Notes under the pieces: generated by a model
What the model was told of the DNA's origin: nothing
The model's input: only the letters and a program-made list of their open reading frames with translations
Databases searched by the model: none
Made by a program: the position numbers and the translations under genes
Part shown: one piece after another, positions 1-13,800 of the stretch
How the letters are laid out: each line of letters begins with the position of its first letter
Numbering within the stretch: the first letter of the stretch is position 1
Source of the DNA: Cornus controversa
Lineage: Eukaryota > Streptophyta > Magnoliopsida > Cornales > Cornaceae
Assembly (NCBI GenBank): GCA_026545225.1
Contig: CM048852.1
Span: forward strand, 60,709,146 to 60,773,145
Direction of reading: 5' to 3'
Length of the DNA stretch: 64,000 nt

Positions 1-529
1 CTTGGAATGAGCCATTTTTTTTTTTTTTTATCATTCAAGACCAAGTGATATCATTTTATTTCATTTTCATTTGACAATACAAGCAAGAGTCAATTTTTAG
101 TCCTTTCATTTCCTTTTGCAAGGGCTATGCACTTTTTTCTCTTTGTAGTGTAGTTACCAATATTTGCTTTGCACAAACTTGTTGCGGGTGGCAGGTGCAT
201 GGGTAGAAAACAAAATTTATGATGGCTATAAAATTTTCTTCAGTTTTTATTACAAAAGACAAACATGTCTTTGTTGCTATGGGATTCCCATGATCAATTC
301 TCATTATCAGTTCTTTTATTTATTTTAAAATTGAATTTCTAATCCTTCATGTCCTATGCATTGGATATGCCTTCCATTTGTTTCTCTTTATATGCTAATC
401 AGCCAGCCCTGATTTCTAAAGTAAAATAAAAATTATTACAGTAGTTATTTAAGATGTTGGCATATTTTACAGTTAGACCGACATTTCCTTTGTTCAAACC
501 AAGGTTTCAAGGTACTCCTATTGCTGAAG
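1..529. other. Intron 4 sequence of the kinesin gene, no exon seen
   Basis: AT-rich sequence without a kinesin-like reading frame on the minus strand. It lies downstream of the P-loop exon at 4812-4864, so it should be intron or the gene's continuation. I looked for the expected next motor segment (after TMH, the family reads GDQ..SPGIIPLA) and did not find it. The next exon is therefore probably beyond the left edge of the window. Confidence 0.4.
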
Positions 530-1271
530 TGTAATACCCCGCATTTTTATAAATAAATTAATTGGGTTTAATGGGATTTATGGAGGGTTATATATTTTTA
601 TTTTGAATTTAATTGGATTTATTTGCATGTTGTTAATTAGGTTTTAATTTAGTTGTGTTTTAATTATTTAAATATTTTAGTTGGATTTAATTTGTTTAAT
701 TTTTTATTTATTTGGGTTGGGTTTTGTTTTAGTATATGTTTGGGCTCATGGGTGGAAATGATGGGTTTATTTTGTTTAGGCCCAAGCTCATATGTTTTAA
801 GGAAGAATATATATATGTTAATATGTTAGGATTTCTATAAATTTCATTATACGTATATTTTTAGAAAGAGAGAGATATAGAGAGGAAGAGAGGGAGATAC
901 AAACCCTAGGGGGGATTTGAGAAGAGGAATTGAAGAGGATCGTGATTTTGGGCAAATGGCTTTGTGCTTACGGGATTTCTACCTTTGTTTTCGAAGAGGC
1001 AAGTACATTTTCTTCTCTTCCCCTTTGAATTTATAAACTCTTCACCTCTGAAACGATATCTATATGTATATATGTTTTTTTTATTATAAAGCATGAATGT
1101 GTTAAACTAGGGTTTCGTTTCTAATATATATATTAATAGAAACCAGGGTTTTATTTTTGGAGATATGTATTTTGACCAAAATCTAGGATTCCGTTTATGG
1201 AATTTATATGTAGTGAGTTAAATCGTGTTGTATGCATTTACATTTAATTCTCGTGAACAGTGTCATTGATA

Positions 1272-1700
1272 CTTGATATAGGACAGGATTTTCAACAAAC
1301 CTGTTTTGACTCCACGAGACTCATTCTCGATCAGAAACGACCCAATAAGCAAAACCCAGTAGAGGCCCATGTTGTTTTCGGTCAAAAACCTTCGTCTAGG
1401 TCTCCAAAATCACATTTTTCATTCTATAGGAAGACTGAATATTTCGAGAATTTTGTTCATGGACCAAACGAACTCAGAATTGGCTAAAATTTCATATTTG
1501 GTAGTTTTTAATTATTAGGTTTCTTATTTTTTTTTATAGAATATTTGAAGAGTTTTATTTTTTTAGCAATTCCTTGTGCTGCTAATTTTCTTTTGTTTTT
1601 AGGTTTTCTTGTGCTGTCAGGATTAGGATTTCTCTATAATAAATACGTGTACGACAGAGAGCAAATCATGCAACCCATTCAATTATCAAGTACTCGTGAA
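1272..1700 (+). mobile_element. LTR fragment of the same family as the gypsy derivative at 5307
   Basis: This stretch matches the LTR at 5307-5848 over most of its length: shared blocks include TTTTGACTC, CGACCCAATAAG, AAAACCCA, ATAGGAAGACTG, TTAGGATTTCTCTATAATAAA and CCCATTCAATTATCAA. It stops before the 3' part of that LTR. It lies inside the 3.1-kb LTR-like block, so it is either a nested partial copy or shared ancestry of the two. Fossil fragment. Confidence 0.6.
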
Positions 1701-2824
1701 CAATGCCATGAACTGTACCGATCAGACTACACTATTTTCTTTTTATTTCTTTATTATTAAAGTTGGCTCCTTTCTCTTGTTTTAAATTATCGATTATACG
1801 TCCCTAGATTACCGGGTTTGGTTTTAGGATGGAACATGATGTAGATTATGTGAATTTTATATTTATTTTTAATGAAAAAGGATAAATTAGTTTAAATATA
1901 TGGTTGTGTGCATTTAACTTATTTTTCATAATAATGAATATATGCATAAGATTGTTACAGGAGCATAGGATGCAATACTGAATTGGAAGCTAACTAATAA
2001 GCAGTCTCACCAATATATATATACGAACCAATATATATATATGGCATGTCAAGATTGTCTATTTACATTTACACATTGTTATTGTTCTTTATTATAGTAG
2101 AATTGTTTATCAAATATGTGTTAGGTGTATGGTGGTTGGTATATAAATTGCTATATGTATATATATAGATGTGTGTAAATTTGATATATATACATTTATA
2201 TATGCTGCTATATTGTCATTGCAATTGCTATATGGTTTTGATCTGTTATATATATATATATATATGTATGTGTTATATATATGCAACCATGTACACATGC
2301 TGATTTTTAATTTGTATACAATCGGTTACATGTTTATATATAGGCTGTTATATCTATTGTTTGTATGATTCATGTTTAAAGTCTATTATATAGACGTATA
2401 TGCTGATGTGTCTATTGTCCTAGATGCTTTGCATGCTATGATTTCAAATACATGTGTAGTGTTATCCTTATGCTACTACTTGAATTATATGTATGATCGT
2501 TTTCTCTTCTAAATTCTATAAACTAGTATGATAGGATTAAAGTTATGTAGTGCATTAGTTGTTTAATTTTCAAAACATGCTGATGTTTAGTGCGTTGTTT
2601 GCTTTGGGATTTCAGGTTATGATGATGGTTGATTTAATGGTTGTGTTGAAATATTTTGATTATGCATAAGAGCTTAAAATGTTACTTTCATGTGATGATT
2701 GTGAGAAATATTCTATAAATTGTCAGATATGTTTATGTTGATTTTTTTTTAATCACATTGTAAATTGTGTATGTGTAATGGAACCACTGTGGGCTTGCTA
2801 ATAAGTCGGGCTCACTAGTACCAA

Positions 2825-3105
2825 TTGGCATGGTTGAGTTGCTACGGCATGGTTGAGTTGCTGGGTACGTGGTTATTTGCAGGCATGGTTAAGTTGCCTA
2901 TTTTTGTTCTTATATATAATTGAAGGTATGGTTGAGTTGCCTATTTTTATTCTTATATATATATTTGCAGGCATGGTTGAGTTGCCTATTTATTTGTAAT
3001 TGTAGGCATGGTTGAGTTGGCTAAACCTTTATGATTTATTTTATTGCTCACATATGTATATTTTTTTATGTGTGGAATATGTCGGCACGGTTGAGTTGTC
3101 TAATT
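2825..3105 (+). repeat. Degenerate minisatellite, core GCATGGTTGAGTTGC
   Basis: At least six copies of a core close to GGCATGGTTGAGTTGCCTAT occur with variable spacers (near 2827, 2849, 2883, 2930, 2973, 3006 and 3083). The spacers often contain TTCTTATATATA. The array is internal to the long LTR-like element and so probably belongs to it. Confidence 0.7.
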
Positions 3106-3670
3106 TTTTATAGCTTATAAATTGTCATCTATATATATGTATATATGTGTGGATGTTATTATCAGTTCTTTGTTATATTTATGGAGATGGCGGGTTTATC
3201 GGTACTCTGTTAGGCCATAGTAGAGAGGACTTGCTCATGGGATTAACCCACTTGTTGTTGATAAACTTTTATGTCGCAGTCAGTTTCAGCTACAAAGTTG
3301 AGTTCGGGATTCTTCTTAGATTCATGTGTCTACATTCTATTCTAGTCTTTTCGGAGCAAAATTTGATTCTATTTTATTTTCCAAATTATTAGAATATGGT
3401 TTATTTCCAGTTTTTGCTATAGGGGTCATTGAGTTGGATTCTCGAGTTGTATTTAATTGAGGATTTTGGTATATACTCCGAATTAAAAGTTTATGATTTG
3501 GAATTTATTATTTATTAGAATTCCTTTCTGCTATTAAATTCTTTCTTTATTGCATCTTGTATTATGTACTTGTTTATTGTTGATTGCCGGACGCCTCCTC
3601 GTTTTCGTGTGTGAGCCTGGCCAACTCATGTGTGAAAATTGGGGGGTGTCACATTAAGTGAAATCATTTC

Positions 3671-3784
3671 AGGTTGTCTTGTGTGATTGTGATATATACC
3701 GAACAAATATGATATCAAAATCTATTTAGGTTGTCTTGTGTGATTGTGAAATATACTGAACAAATATGATATCAAAATCTATTT
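3671..3784 (+). repeat. 57-bp tandem duplication
   Basis: Two adjacent near-identical 57-bp copies start AGGTTGTCTTGTGTGATTG at 3671 and 3728. They differ at about two positions (GATATATACC against GAAATATACT), so the duplication is fairly recent. It abuts the right end of the 3.1-kb LTR-like element. Confidence 0.85.
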
Positions 3785-3817
3785 ATTAAAATCTGCCATT
3801 TTACAAATGAACTCTAA

Positions 3818-3939
3818 AAGGACTAGCCCAGTGCACGAGGCTCCCACCATTTCGAAGTCTGGGGAGGGTCAGATGTACACAACCTTACCTCCGCACAGAG
3901 AGGTTGTTTTCGGTTTTGAACCCGTAACCTCCAAGTCAC
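3818..3939 (-). mobile_element. Au-type SINE with 12-bp target-site duplication
   Basis: Read on the minus strand, the block has a tRNA-derived head with a B-box-like GGTTACGGGTTCAAAAC, then the typical body (GTACATCTGACCCTCCCCAGAC) and the end GTGCACTGGGCTAGTCCTTTT with a short T tail. This matches my memory of the Au SINE family. A direct repeat AATGAACTCTAA flanks it exactly (3806-3817 and 3940-3951), showing a retroposed insertion. The copy lacks the first tRNA bases. It lies in kinesin intron 4. Confidence 0.8.
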
Positions 3940-4811
3940 AATGAACTCTAATTCAAATAATTTGGTTCAGGTCCAATCACATTAGAGGTGTCATTAAAAG
4001 TTGAAGATTGAAAAAAGGGAACTTTGGATACTGATACAGTGAGTTAGTCACAGGTCAAAAGCCATCAAAGATATCAACACATTTTTTCATGGATTTTTGG
4101 CTTATCCGCAGTTCAAACCTGCAACTTCCCATGGCAACCCAGGTCAACCAACGCAGAGATACAACTTCAAAGAATTGATGAAAGCCACAACTATTGGGAA
4201 TTTTTTTGTAACGTCAATTCACGACTCATATGTTCTTCATTGTGGTTTGAAGTGCCTGTTAGCATTCAGCTGTAAATAATTTGTCTTCTCTGTTTTTTTT
4301 ATGCCATATGCCTTAAATCTCAATAAAATGCCCCTGCAATGTATTTCCATAAAGCATCCTTAAAAAGGATTAGCAATGGAATCGAAGAAATTATTATTAA
4401 GTTATGGACCTTAACAATAATTATGTTTTATATGCTACTTTATATTAAATTATGGACCTTAGCAATAATTTTGTGATTTATATGCTACTTTAAAGATGCC
4501 ACTTTACATGATCATCATGTTTGATAAACGCCCCTCTACATGATCATCAATCACCTTACAAAGATCTCAATGCATAACACCAAGATTGACTAAAAGGAGA
4601 GTTTTTCATGCCAATGCTTCATGTAGAAGAAAATGAAATCAGATCATGCAGTAAATCAAAAATAGAAATATGACTGCATTTTGTGTAAGGTTGGAAAGCT
4701 CAAACTATGTTTTATATTAATGCATAGGGAAAATAGAGTTGTGTCATTGATTGTACATTAAATATGAAGATGTCAAGAAACCAAAATGTATGTAAAAGAA
4801 ATATTGCTTAC

Positions 4812-7800
4812 ATGCATAGTGTGAGTCTTCCCGCTGCTTGTCACACCATATGCAAAAATTGTACCTGATATTAGAAAAAGCATCTGTGAAATTAACTGTA
4901 GTTAATGGCCACATCAATACTTCTCAATAAAATTGATTTTTCGAAAAAAAAATTATGAAAATTGTAAAATAGTAAGGAAATAATTGATCCACAAAGTTTT
5001 CATCCAAGAACTGCCACTACTTGAGCCATGAACTTTCATCCAATAAATGCTACTACTTTCAAGGTGGTGTAGTTGAGTTGTCAACACACGTAACACCCAC
5101 ATTAGGCCTTCAGTAGTCCAGACGACATCCAAAGGCTCCCGAGGACAAACCTCCTTGAGCATTCCAGTTGAGGCGGTATTCTAGCTGGGGTGGTTTATTT
5201 TAAAAGGACCAAGTGAACAACCAAGAGCTAAACGAACCTTGTCATGGAAATATTGTAGGTCAAGATAATAATGGTTGGATTACTAAAACTTCTAGTTTGG
5301 AGTTGATGTAGAACAGAACTTTCGACAAACCTATTTTGACTCGACAAGACCCATTCTCTATCGGAAACGACCCAATAAGAAAAACCCAATAGCTAAAGCT
5401 ACTGGCCCATGCCGTTTTTCGGCCAAATTCAATAGTCTAAGAACTCAAAATCGCATTTTTTCGTCTTATAGGAAGACTGCTAATTATTTCGGGATTTTAG
5501 TTGGGGCCCCAAACGAATTCGGATTCAATTGAAATTTTATATTTAGTAGTTTATAATGATTAGGTTTCTTACTTTATTTTTTCAAAATTATTCGTGAAAA
5601 TTGAATTTTTGGCTATTTTCTAGGTGTTAGTTTCCTTTTGCTGTTAAGTTTCCCTTAATATTAGGATTCCTTATGCTATTAGGATTTCTCTATTATAAAT
5701 CCATGTACTGTAAAGAGTAGATGGACCCATTCAATTATCAATAAAATATCATATTTCTCTGTACCTTGTGTTTGCAATTTATCCTAATTTTGTGGATTTA
5801 AAGTTTTCTTGTTCGTGCGCGAACATTTATAGCTTCCGCTCTATCAGTCGATATCAAAGCCTTGTTTTATCCTGGTTTGATGGCAATTGGTTGTTTTGGT
5901 AGCACCCACTTTGGCGACGATGATTGCAGAGTGCAGGCTCCTTAGGCAGCCGTGCAGGCTCCTTAGGCAGCCATGTTGGTTTTGATCAACAACGGCGATT
6001 TGATCAACAGTATATACAGATTGCTGGTTTTGGGATTGGTGACAATCAGGTTTGTGGTCCAATTTGGGATTGAGTTGGAGATGTTCCTCGGAGCCAACCG
6101 AACATGGGTTATGTTCCTGTACAACCACATAGGCCTCCAGCCTATGCAGATTATTCCAATGATGAGTAGTTTGAATTTAGAGGAGTTGCAGCAAATAGGC
6201 GTGATTGAGATAGACGTGGCGGAATATGTAGATATCTAGACAATCGTGAGTTTCAAAGAAAACTTGATTTACTGAGTTTTAATGGAAGTTTTATTGTTGA
6301 GGATGTCTTGGATTAACTCGAAGAAGTTGAGGAATTTTTCGAGTATTTTAACATACCCAAAAACAAGCAAGTTTCGCTTGTAGTGTTCAAGCTTAAAGGA
6401 TGGGTTCAACTTGGTAGGAAGAGACAAAGATCAATCGGATGAGGCAAAGAAAACAACTTATGCAATCTTGGTACAAGATGAAAAGGTTGTTAAAAGCTAA
6501 ATGCTAAATTCCTAAGACCAGATTATGAACAAATAATGTATAATAAGTATCAGAATTGCAAGAAAGAGAATACATCTGTTGATGAGTACACGAAGGATAG
6601 TGTTAATTTTGTAGAAGAAACTAGTGACTTTGTGGAGATTGATTGCGAGCGAAATTCTGTTGTTTCACCTTTAGTTGTTGAAGATGATGAAGTTAAGGAT
6701 ATAGAAACATCAATTCCTTTACAAAAGTTGGTAGATGAAGAAAAGGACTTCAACACACCGAAAGAAGATGGTTAAGAAAAAGAATTACAAGATATGCAAG
6801 CTCCAATAGTGAAATTAGAATGTGAAGAAACAATTGATATATTTAGAGTTGGTTATGATGAAGCCAAGGAACAGAAAAGCGAATTAGAAAAATCAAAAAA
6901 TATGGTTGAAGAAGATTATCAAAAGAAGTTGAAGGAAGGAGAAAATAAATGGGCGAAAAATCTTAAGGAAGTTTATGAAGCATTAAGACCAAGTTCTCAA
7001 TGGTATGAAATTATGTTCATACTCATATATGATGAGTGTTGATAAAATAAAATAAAATTGAAGAGAAAAATTAAACAAGAAGATCAGAAGAATATAACGT
7101 GGTTCGGCCACTACGGCCTACATCCACGACACAAAACCCGGAGGGCTACATCACTTTTATTGTATTCTCTCTTAATTTTGTTTACAATGACCACCTCTAT
7201 TTATAGGTAAAAGAATACACGTAATAAACATGAAAAATATATTAATGGAAGATTCCTAAAATCAATCCCTTGAATCACTCCTATCAATCTTCTATCAAGG
7301 CTTAAATCACTCCAATAATATATTCTCCAACACCCCCCCCCCTCAAGTTGGTACACAGAGATTTTAACTCAAGTGTCCAACTTGAAACTAAATACGAAAT
7401 TTCGGAGGATCCGAATCAAGTTGATCCGAAGATCCGAGAAGAGTTGATCTGGAGATCCAAAACGAGTTGATCCGAAGATCTGAGACGAGTTGATCCAAAG
7501 ATCCAAGACGAGTTGATCTTTTGAGCCGAGATGAGTTAATCCGGATATCCGAAATGAGTTGATCCGAATATATGAGATGAATCTTGAGTATAGTATGATA
7601 ACCTGCTCTGATACCATGTTGATAAAATAAAATTGAAGAAAGAAATTAAACAAGAAGATCAGAAGAATATAACGTGGTTCGGCCACTACGGCGTGCATCC
7701 ACTACACACAAAGCCCAAAGGGTTATATCATTTTTATTGTATTCTCTCTTAATTTTGTTTACAATGACCACCTCTATTTATAGGTGAAAGAATACACGTG

Positions 7801-10800
7801 ATAAACATGAAAAATACATTAATGGAAGATTCCTAAAATCAATCCCTTAAATCACTCCTATCAATCTTTTATCAAGGCTTAAATCACTCCAATAATATAT
7901 TCTCCAACAATGAGTATTTGCAGCCAAACTCGAGGACAAGTTTTTTTCAGGCAGGGGAGAGACAAAATTTTCAACGAACCTATTTTGACTCGATGAGACC
8001 CATTCTCAATCGAAAACGACCCAATAAGAAAAACCCAGTAGCTTTAGCTACTGGCCCACGCCGTTTTTCACATCTGGATAAATATTTTTAGAAATAGAAT
8101 AAAGTCACCCTCACACCAAATAATTTTAAGATTTTGCTCACATCTGGATAAATAATTATAAGAATAGAGAGTAAAGTGTCCCACCCTTTCTCCCTTCCAA
8201 GAATAAAGTTTCCCTTCCTCCCAATAATTTTAAAATGCTGTGGAGGCCTAGTGGAAAAGGGATAAATTGCTTGGTGCAACGAAAAAACTCGGATTAACAA
8301 GTGGGAGGTTGCATGTTTGTGCATGAGAGCAGTCACTTTGTATAAAATAATGCGAAAAATTATGTCTATCTTCAGTCTTTCCCTCCCAATACCTCATGTA
8401 GGGAGGAGATACAATGGGTAATGCACTTTTGTGAAGGCTGACTAAAACTCTTAAAAAGAAAAGGCCTAGCATTTTTCTGAAATTTGGATACATAATTTTA
8501 AGATTTTTCTCAATTCTGGATAAATAATTTTAAGAATATAGAGTATCCACTTCTCTAAAAAAAATTAAATTTTTTCTCACATCTAGATAAATAATTTTAA
8601 GAATAGAGAGTAAATTTTCCCTCCCTCCAAATAACTAAGATATTTTTCACATCTAGAATAATAATTTTAAGAATGTAATGTGGGTCCCAAAGGCCCAAAT
8701 ATAATTTACAACTAGGACAAACCATTCTGGTATAACCAATGCACAGGAATCAAACAAGCTAGTGGAGACTGGTGGACAGGGCCAAAGAGAGGTTCCAGAA
8801 ATCAGTGCTAGTAAATCAACACAAGCATAGCCTGTCATGCTTTGTTGAGCAATCAATTGTATTATGAGAGGAGGATGATCAAATGAGCCCAAGTATTATA
8901 CTATGCAACCTCAGTTTATAAACTAATATAGGAAAGTGAGAATGAGATACAATTTCTTTATAATGGTTGGGAAGCATATTCAAATATAAAACATCAATGT
9001 TTTACTAGAGATTAGACAAGCAAGAGAAGAACAATTGCTCCACATAATTGGAACATACTACTTGTGTAAACAACATAATTACGTTCATTTCCCAATGCAA
9101 TATAATCAGAAACAAATTGATGATTGAACAAAATCTACGTGTTTCCCCAGAATAAGATTTATTTAAGACAAAGAATAATACTGTTTACCATTGACGCCTT
9201 CCATAGCACCACTAACAACGTGCTGCGCAGCAACATCATAGACATGACGTGTTGTAGTTGTAGGGCCAAATACCCGATCTGGGAGCATATGAAGAAGACA
9301 TTCAATTATATATAGAATATTAATCAAATAATTAGCTTGTACAAGTTTTTTCATTTAAATATGTGATGTATAATTGACATGGAAAGAAAGCATAATATTT
9401 ATTTAAATTATTGAGAGAGAGAAAAATGGATTAACAAACACGTACAACAAACTAGATCAATATTTAAAGTTCTTAAAACAAAAAAATTTTATTTTAAGAG
9501 CAAACTTGAAACAAGGCCAGCTTGGAAGTTGTTTTATTTCAATGTAGAACCTTTGAATAAGGCTGCAAAACAAATGAAGTAGCTAAAGCTTGTCTCAGCA
9601 ACTTTCAAGCTTGGAAAAAACACCTTGTAATAAGACTTCAAAGCACCAGCTTTCTGATCCCCACCCCCCTCCCCCAACATCTTTCTACAACACATTAAAC
9701 AGCTCAGCTCATCCACTGCACCTCCCAATAATCAACTACCGCACAAATCTAAGATCACACATTACATCTTACTCAGCAGACCTGAGATAAGCAGCAATCA
9801 GCCACCAAAGCAGCTTCTTTGTTCTCAGCTATGCCAAAAATCTCTGCAAATGATGTCTTCAGATCTACCACCCCACACCAAATGTGATGCAAAGGTAAAC
9901 TTTCTGACCATCTCCCATAGAAAGCAATGAATTTAGCAGTCACTGACACTTCTCAATCTCTTTCCAGAGACCAACCCGTGGAGCCCTAATACGTTCCTTC
10001 CACCATCTTTCCTATGGGTTTCTCCCACCTGTCACAAATCTCCATAAACACTTACCTAAAAGGGTTTTGATTGAGCACCTTAAGCTTTCAGAGCCTCAAA
10101 CTCATCCTCCAAATCCCCGCCCCAAAGAAAATGACTCCATAAGCTCTCAAGTCTGTCTGCTGCTAATGATGCAAGTGTGAAGAGCTACATGAAGCCAGTG
10201 AAAAGAGGTTGAGGCATCAACCTTCCTCCCTAGGATAAGAATTGTCTATTCTGCCGACAATCTCCTGTTGAACCTCCCTACTACTCAATCGCACATGGCC
10301 TTTGCTCTTACAAAAGCCCTCAAAAAGTCAAAGGTAGCACCAAATATGCAGAAGGTAGATAGCCCACCTTGCATACGCAAAATAGTAGCTAAATTATCCA
10401 TCCTTCCCACCTTTCCAACTGAGGATTTACCCAGGGCCGGCCCTGGGCCTAGGCGGCCCAAGCGGTCTCCTAGGGCCCCAAAAATTTTTAATTTTTTGAG
10501 GGCCCCCAGCCCACTAGGTGTTATTTAAAAAAAATATATAATAACTAATAGCCCAATACACTAGTCTGGGCCAATAACAAAGTGGGCCTCATTTAAAAAA
10601 ATAATAATGGTCCAATACAATGGTCTGGGCCTCATTTAAAAATAAAAAAAAATAAATTACTACTAACTATTTGTCTTAGGCATTTTTATTTTTTTTTAAA
10701 ACTCCTTCCCAATACACTAGTCTGGGCAATAACAAAGTGGGTCTCATTTAAAAAATATTGATGATGGTCCAATACAATGGTCTGGGCCTCATTTTTTTTT

Positions 10801-13800
10801 TAAAAAAAATAAATTACTAATAACTATTTGTCTTAGACATTTTTTTTTTTTTTAGAACTCCTTTCCTTTTATTCTTCTATTTTCACAACGGCAATACAAC
10901 GACTTTCCTTTGAGGATTGTGAGCACTTTAATTGATAATTTTGCAGCTCAAGATGAAAGACGATCACATCACATTTACTTTGATATGACTTTCAATTTTG
11001 ATTTTTGTGATTAAAGTGTGTTGAATATTTTTTTTAATTTTTTTATATGAACTGGATCGTGCTATTTATAAAGCACCAAGACCAGGATTTTTTTCAACAT
11101 TAATATATTTTATTTGTTTATTGTCTCATTTTAATAAAAATTTTGCACTCCTATAGAATTTATCCGCACGTGAAAATTTAGGTAGAAAGGGCCCCATTTG
11201 AAAGTCCGCCTAGGGCCTCTCAACATTTTTGGAATCTCAGGGCCGGCCCTGGATTTACCTTTAAACCAGATAACATAACAGTGAAAAATAGTGTAGCTAC
11301 TCGGCCTTGTCCTGTGGCGACTTGGCGTGCCAGAAGTAATCGTGCCATTGGCATATGAACTGTGAAATACTACAAGATTTGAGTCTCCTAAATCCCAATA
11401 TACCTACTAGAAACCCCTTACCATTCCGCCATCTACTGTTTTTTTAATCATCCAACAAAATCCTCCATTACTATAATATGGAGAAGAGGCAAAAGGGCTG
11501 TTGCTGCAAATTTCTAAAGTTGGCGAAAAATTCTTAAGCCACTAACTAAAACAGAGAACCTAACTGTGGAGAAGTGCAAACTGATCCAATTGTTCCATTT
11601 GCACCTAAAACCCATCCTTTTTATCACATAGAGTAAAAGGCTCCAGTTCACTTGTACGTACTCCTCGTTCTTTATGAAGAAGAATAAGTTCAGTAACATA
11701 AAAGTGCACACAACAATTTAAGTGACTTGCATTTCACGGATGAAGTCAATCGAGGAGTTCCACTATGGAGATTTTAAAAAATTATGGACACCTAAGTTTC
11801 AAACTAACCCTTTCTTACAATGAGTTTGCTCTCAATATAAATCCCTAACTGGTGCTAGTAAGATCCAAATAAAGGAGAAATGCCAACAAAATCCAAAATA
11901 ACGCACTGTGTTGTCCCAGAAAAACAGTCCCCCGATAAAGACTTCTGGTTTGAAATCACCTAATTCATCATCCCTGTCTATATCATCATCAAAACTTTAG
12001 CCAAAAGTTAACAAACCTGACTTATAGGATTATTGGCCTAAAATCCTTCAAATCAACCACACCTTTCTTAGGATTAATGAGATCAACACATTCAAATCTC
12101 TCACTAATTGGCGTAATCAACATGCATTATGGTGTTATTACAACCCTTTCTGTGGCAAGTGATTTATGACTAACTTGAGGCCATGATTGGATGTTTGGAA
12201 TTCGAATCATTAATTGAAATCCATATTTGAGGAATTGGTCGATTCCTGTATGTGAAATTGGAATTGAATCACAATTATGACCAATAAAGTATAAAAAGAA
12301 AAAATAGTATTTGTAGGAGATGTAAACACTAACCAGTATGGGAGCATCTTAATTGATTGGTGAGAAGTCATGTACACTACACCTCTTCTCTAGTGTTTTG
12401 TATTCCCAAACACAAGGGAATGCAACCTCCACCACAATCAACCCCCTTCCTTTTTGCCTAGGTTTGGGATTGAGATACCCTACCATTAGGTGGAGGCACT
12501 AATTAGTGCCTCTGAGTTCTAACAACCAAAGGTGGCCTAAGGATCATTAATAATAAGACAATGAACTTTCAACTCTCAGACTGATTAACCAACAAAAAAC
12601 AATAAGACATGATTTAAGTGGAGAACATTTTCAGTAATGAGCATGACTGACATTTACAAATTCAATTGAAAGAAATTTCTACAACAAAAAATATGCCCAT
12701 GAATGATTTGCAAATAGGACGTTAGACAATCACAATAATCATGTTTACAGAGACAACATAACTAAATTGAGAATGATGAGATGAATGACATTAATGGATA
12801 AAAATTAAAACCATGAACATTTTTTCAGAATATAGAGGCACCAACCAAAGCAATTTAAGAAAAGGTTGATGAAGATGTTTTGGCCCTATTCAACCATGAG
12901 CCATCACTGCACTAATGAGGACTAATATGGTTTAGGTCAGTTTATGATGTAGCTGTGGACCCAATTGGAGATTTCCTAAAAGTTAGGGAACACCCGAAAA
13001 AGGAAGGAAGTAGAAGAAGGGCAAGAAGAACCAGGAATTTCTAGCAAATTCTGGTTTAATTCTGATTTTCAGCAATTTCCTAATTTTCAGCAATTTACTT
13101 TATTTCAACAACTTTCCTATTTTTGTTTTTGATTTATATTTGGTAGTATAGCCATCTATAACTAAGATTGAGGAAGAAGAAACGTTATATAGAGCATTGT
13201 AATTGTTAGGTTTCATTATTGATTGAAATTATAATTTTTCAGCAGCGAATAACTTGTTTTTCAATACTCCTTTGATCTCTTCTTTGTCCTTTATTTCATT
13301 TCGATATTGTTGCGAAGACGATTTCATCATCTCCTCTTGGTTGGGTGGCATCAGAGCTTTGGTTTCGGCTTTCTGACTGCTCAATCATGCCTCCACGACA
13401 ACAACAGAGAGGTGAAAATCGTAGGATGCAGGCTTCGGCTGAACCCTTACCCCAACAACACCAAGACAAAATAGAGTTTCTGCAGAGACAAGTTGAGTTA
13501 TTGACTCAACAACTGGGTCAACGTGTTATCAACCCGCCGGTTTTTGGCAATATCCTGGTAGATGACGATGTGTCAAGCACCGGAACTGTTGCAGACAATC
13601 CGTTCTATGTTCCGCATCGCCATAGATCACCCGACGAACGGACCATCGTTGGCTGCCAAATATCAAAATCGAGATTCCTGAGTTTCATGGAAGTCTTACG
13701 GCCGAGGAGTTCATTGACTGACTGAATACCGTTGAACGTATTTTTTAATACCAAGAGATACCTATTCATAATAAGGTCAAGCTTATAGCTATTCATATGA

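Larger units (their letters stand above)
530..3653 (+). mobile_element. Long LTR-like element (probable solo LTR), about 3.1 kb
   Basis: The block begins TGTAATACCCC and ends GGGGTGTCACA, imperfect inverted ends of the kind found on long plant LTRs. A 5-bp repeat AAGTG at 527-531 and 3656-3660 flanks it perfectly if the ends are read as TAATAC..CACATT; with TG..CA ends the flanks match 4 of 5 bases. No gag or pol coding sequence is visible, so a solo LTR of a Ty3/gypsy-type element is my best reading. An older LTR fragment and a degenerate minisatellite lie inside it. It sits in kinesin intron 4. Fossil; no coding capacity. Confidence 0.5.

Noticed and set aside
4097-4279. Short frame with RYNFKELMKATT, resembling the motif just before some plant receptor-kinase domains
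   Set aside because: Only about a dozen residues look kinase-like, no kinase motifs follow, and it lies on the opposite strand inside the kinesin intron.
9500-10430. Possible L1-type LINE remnant in kinesin intron 2
   Set aside because: A few residue matches on the minus strand were too weak and scattered to separate from chance.
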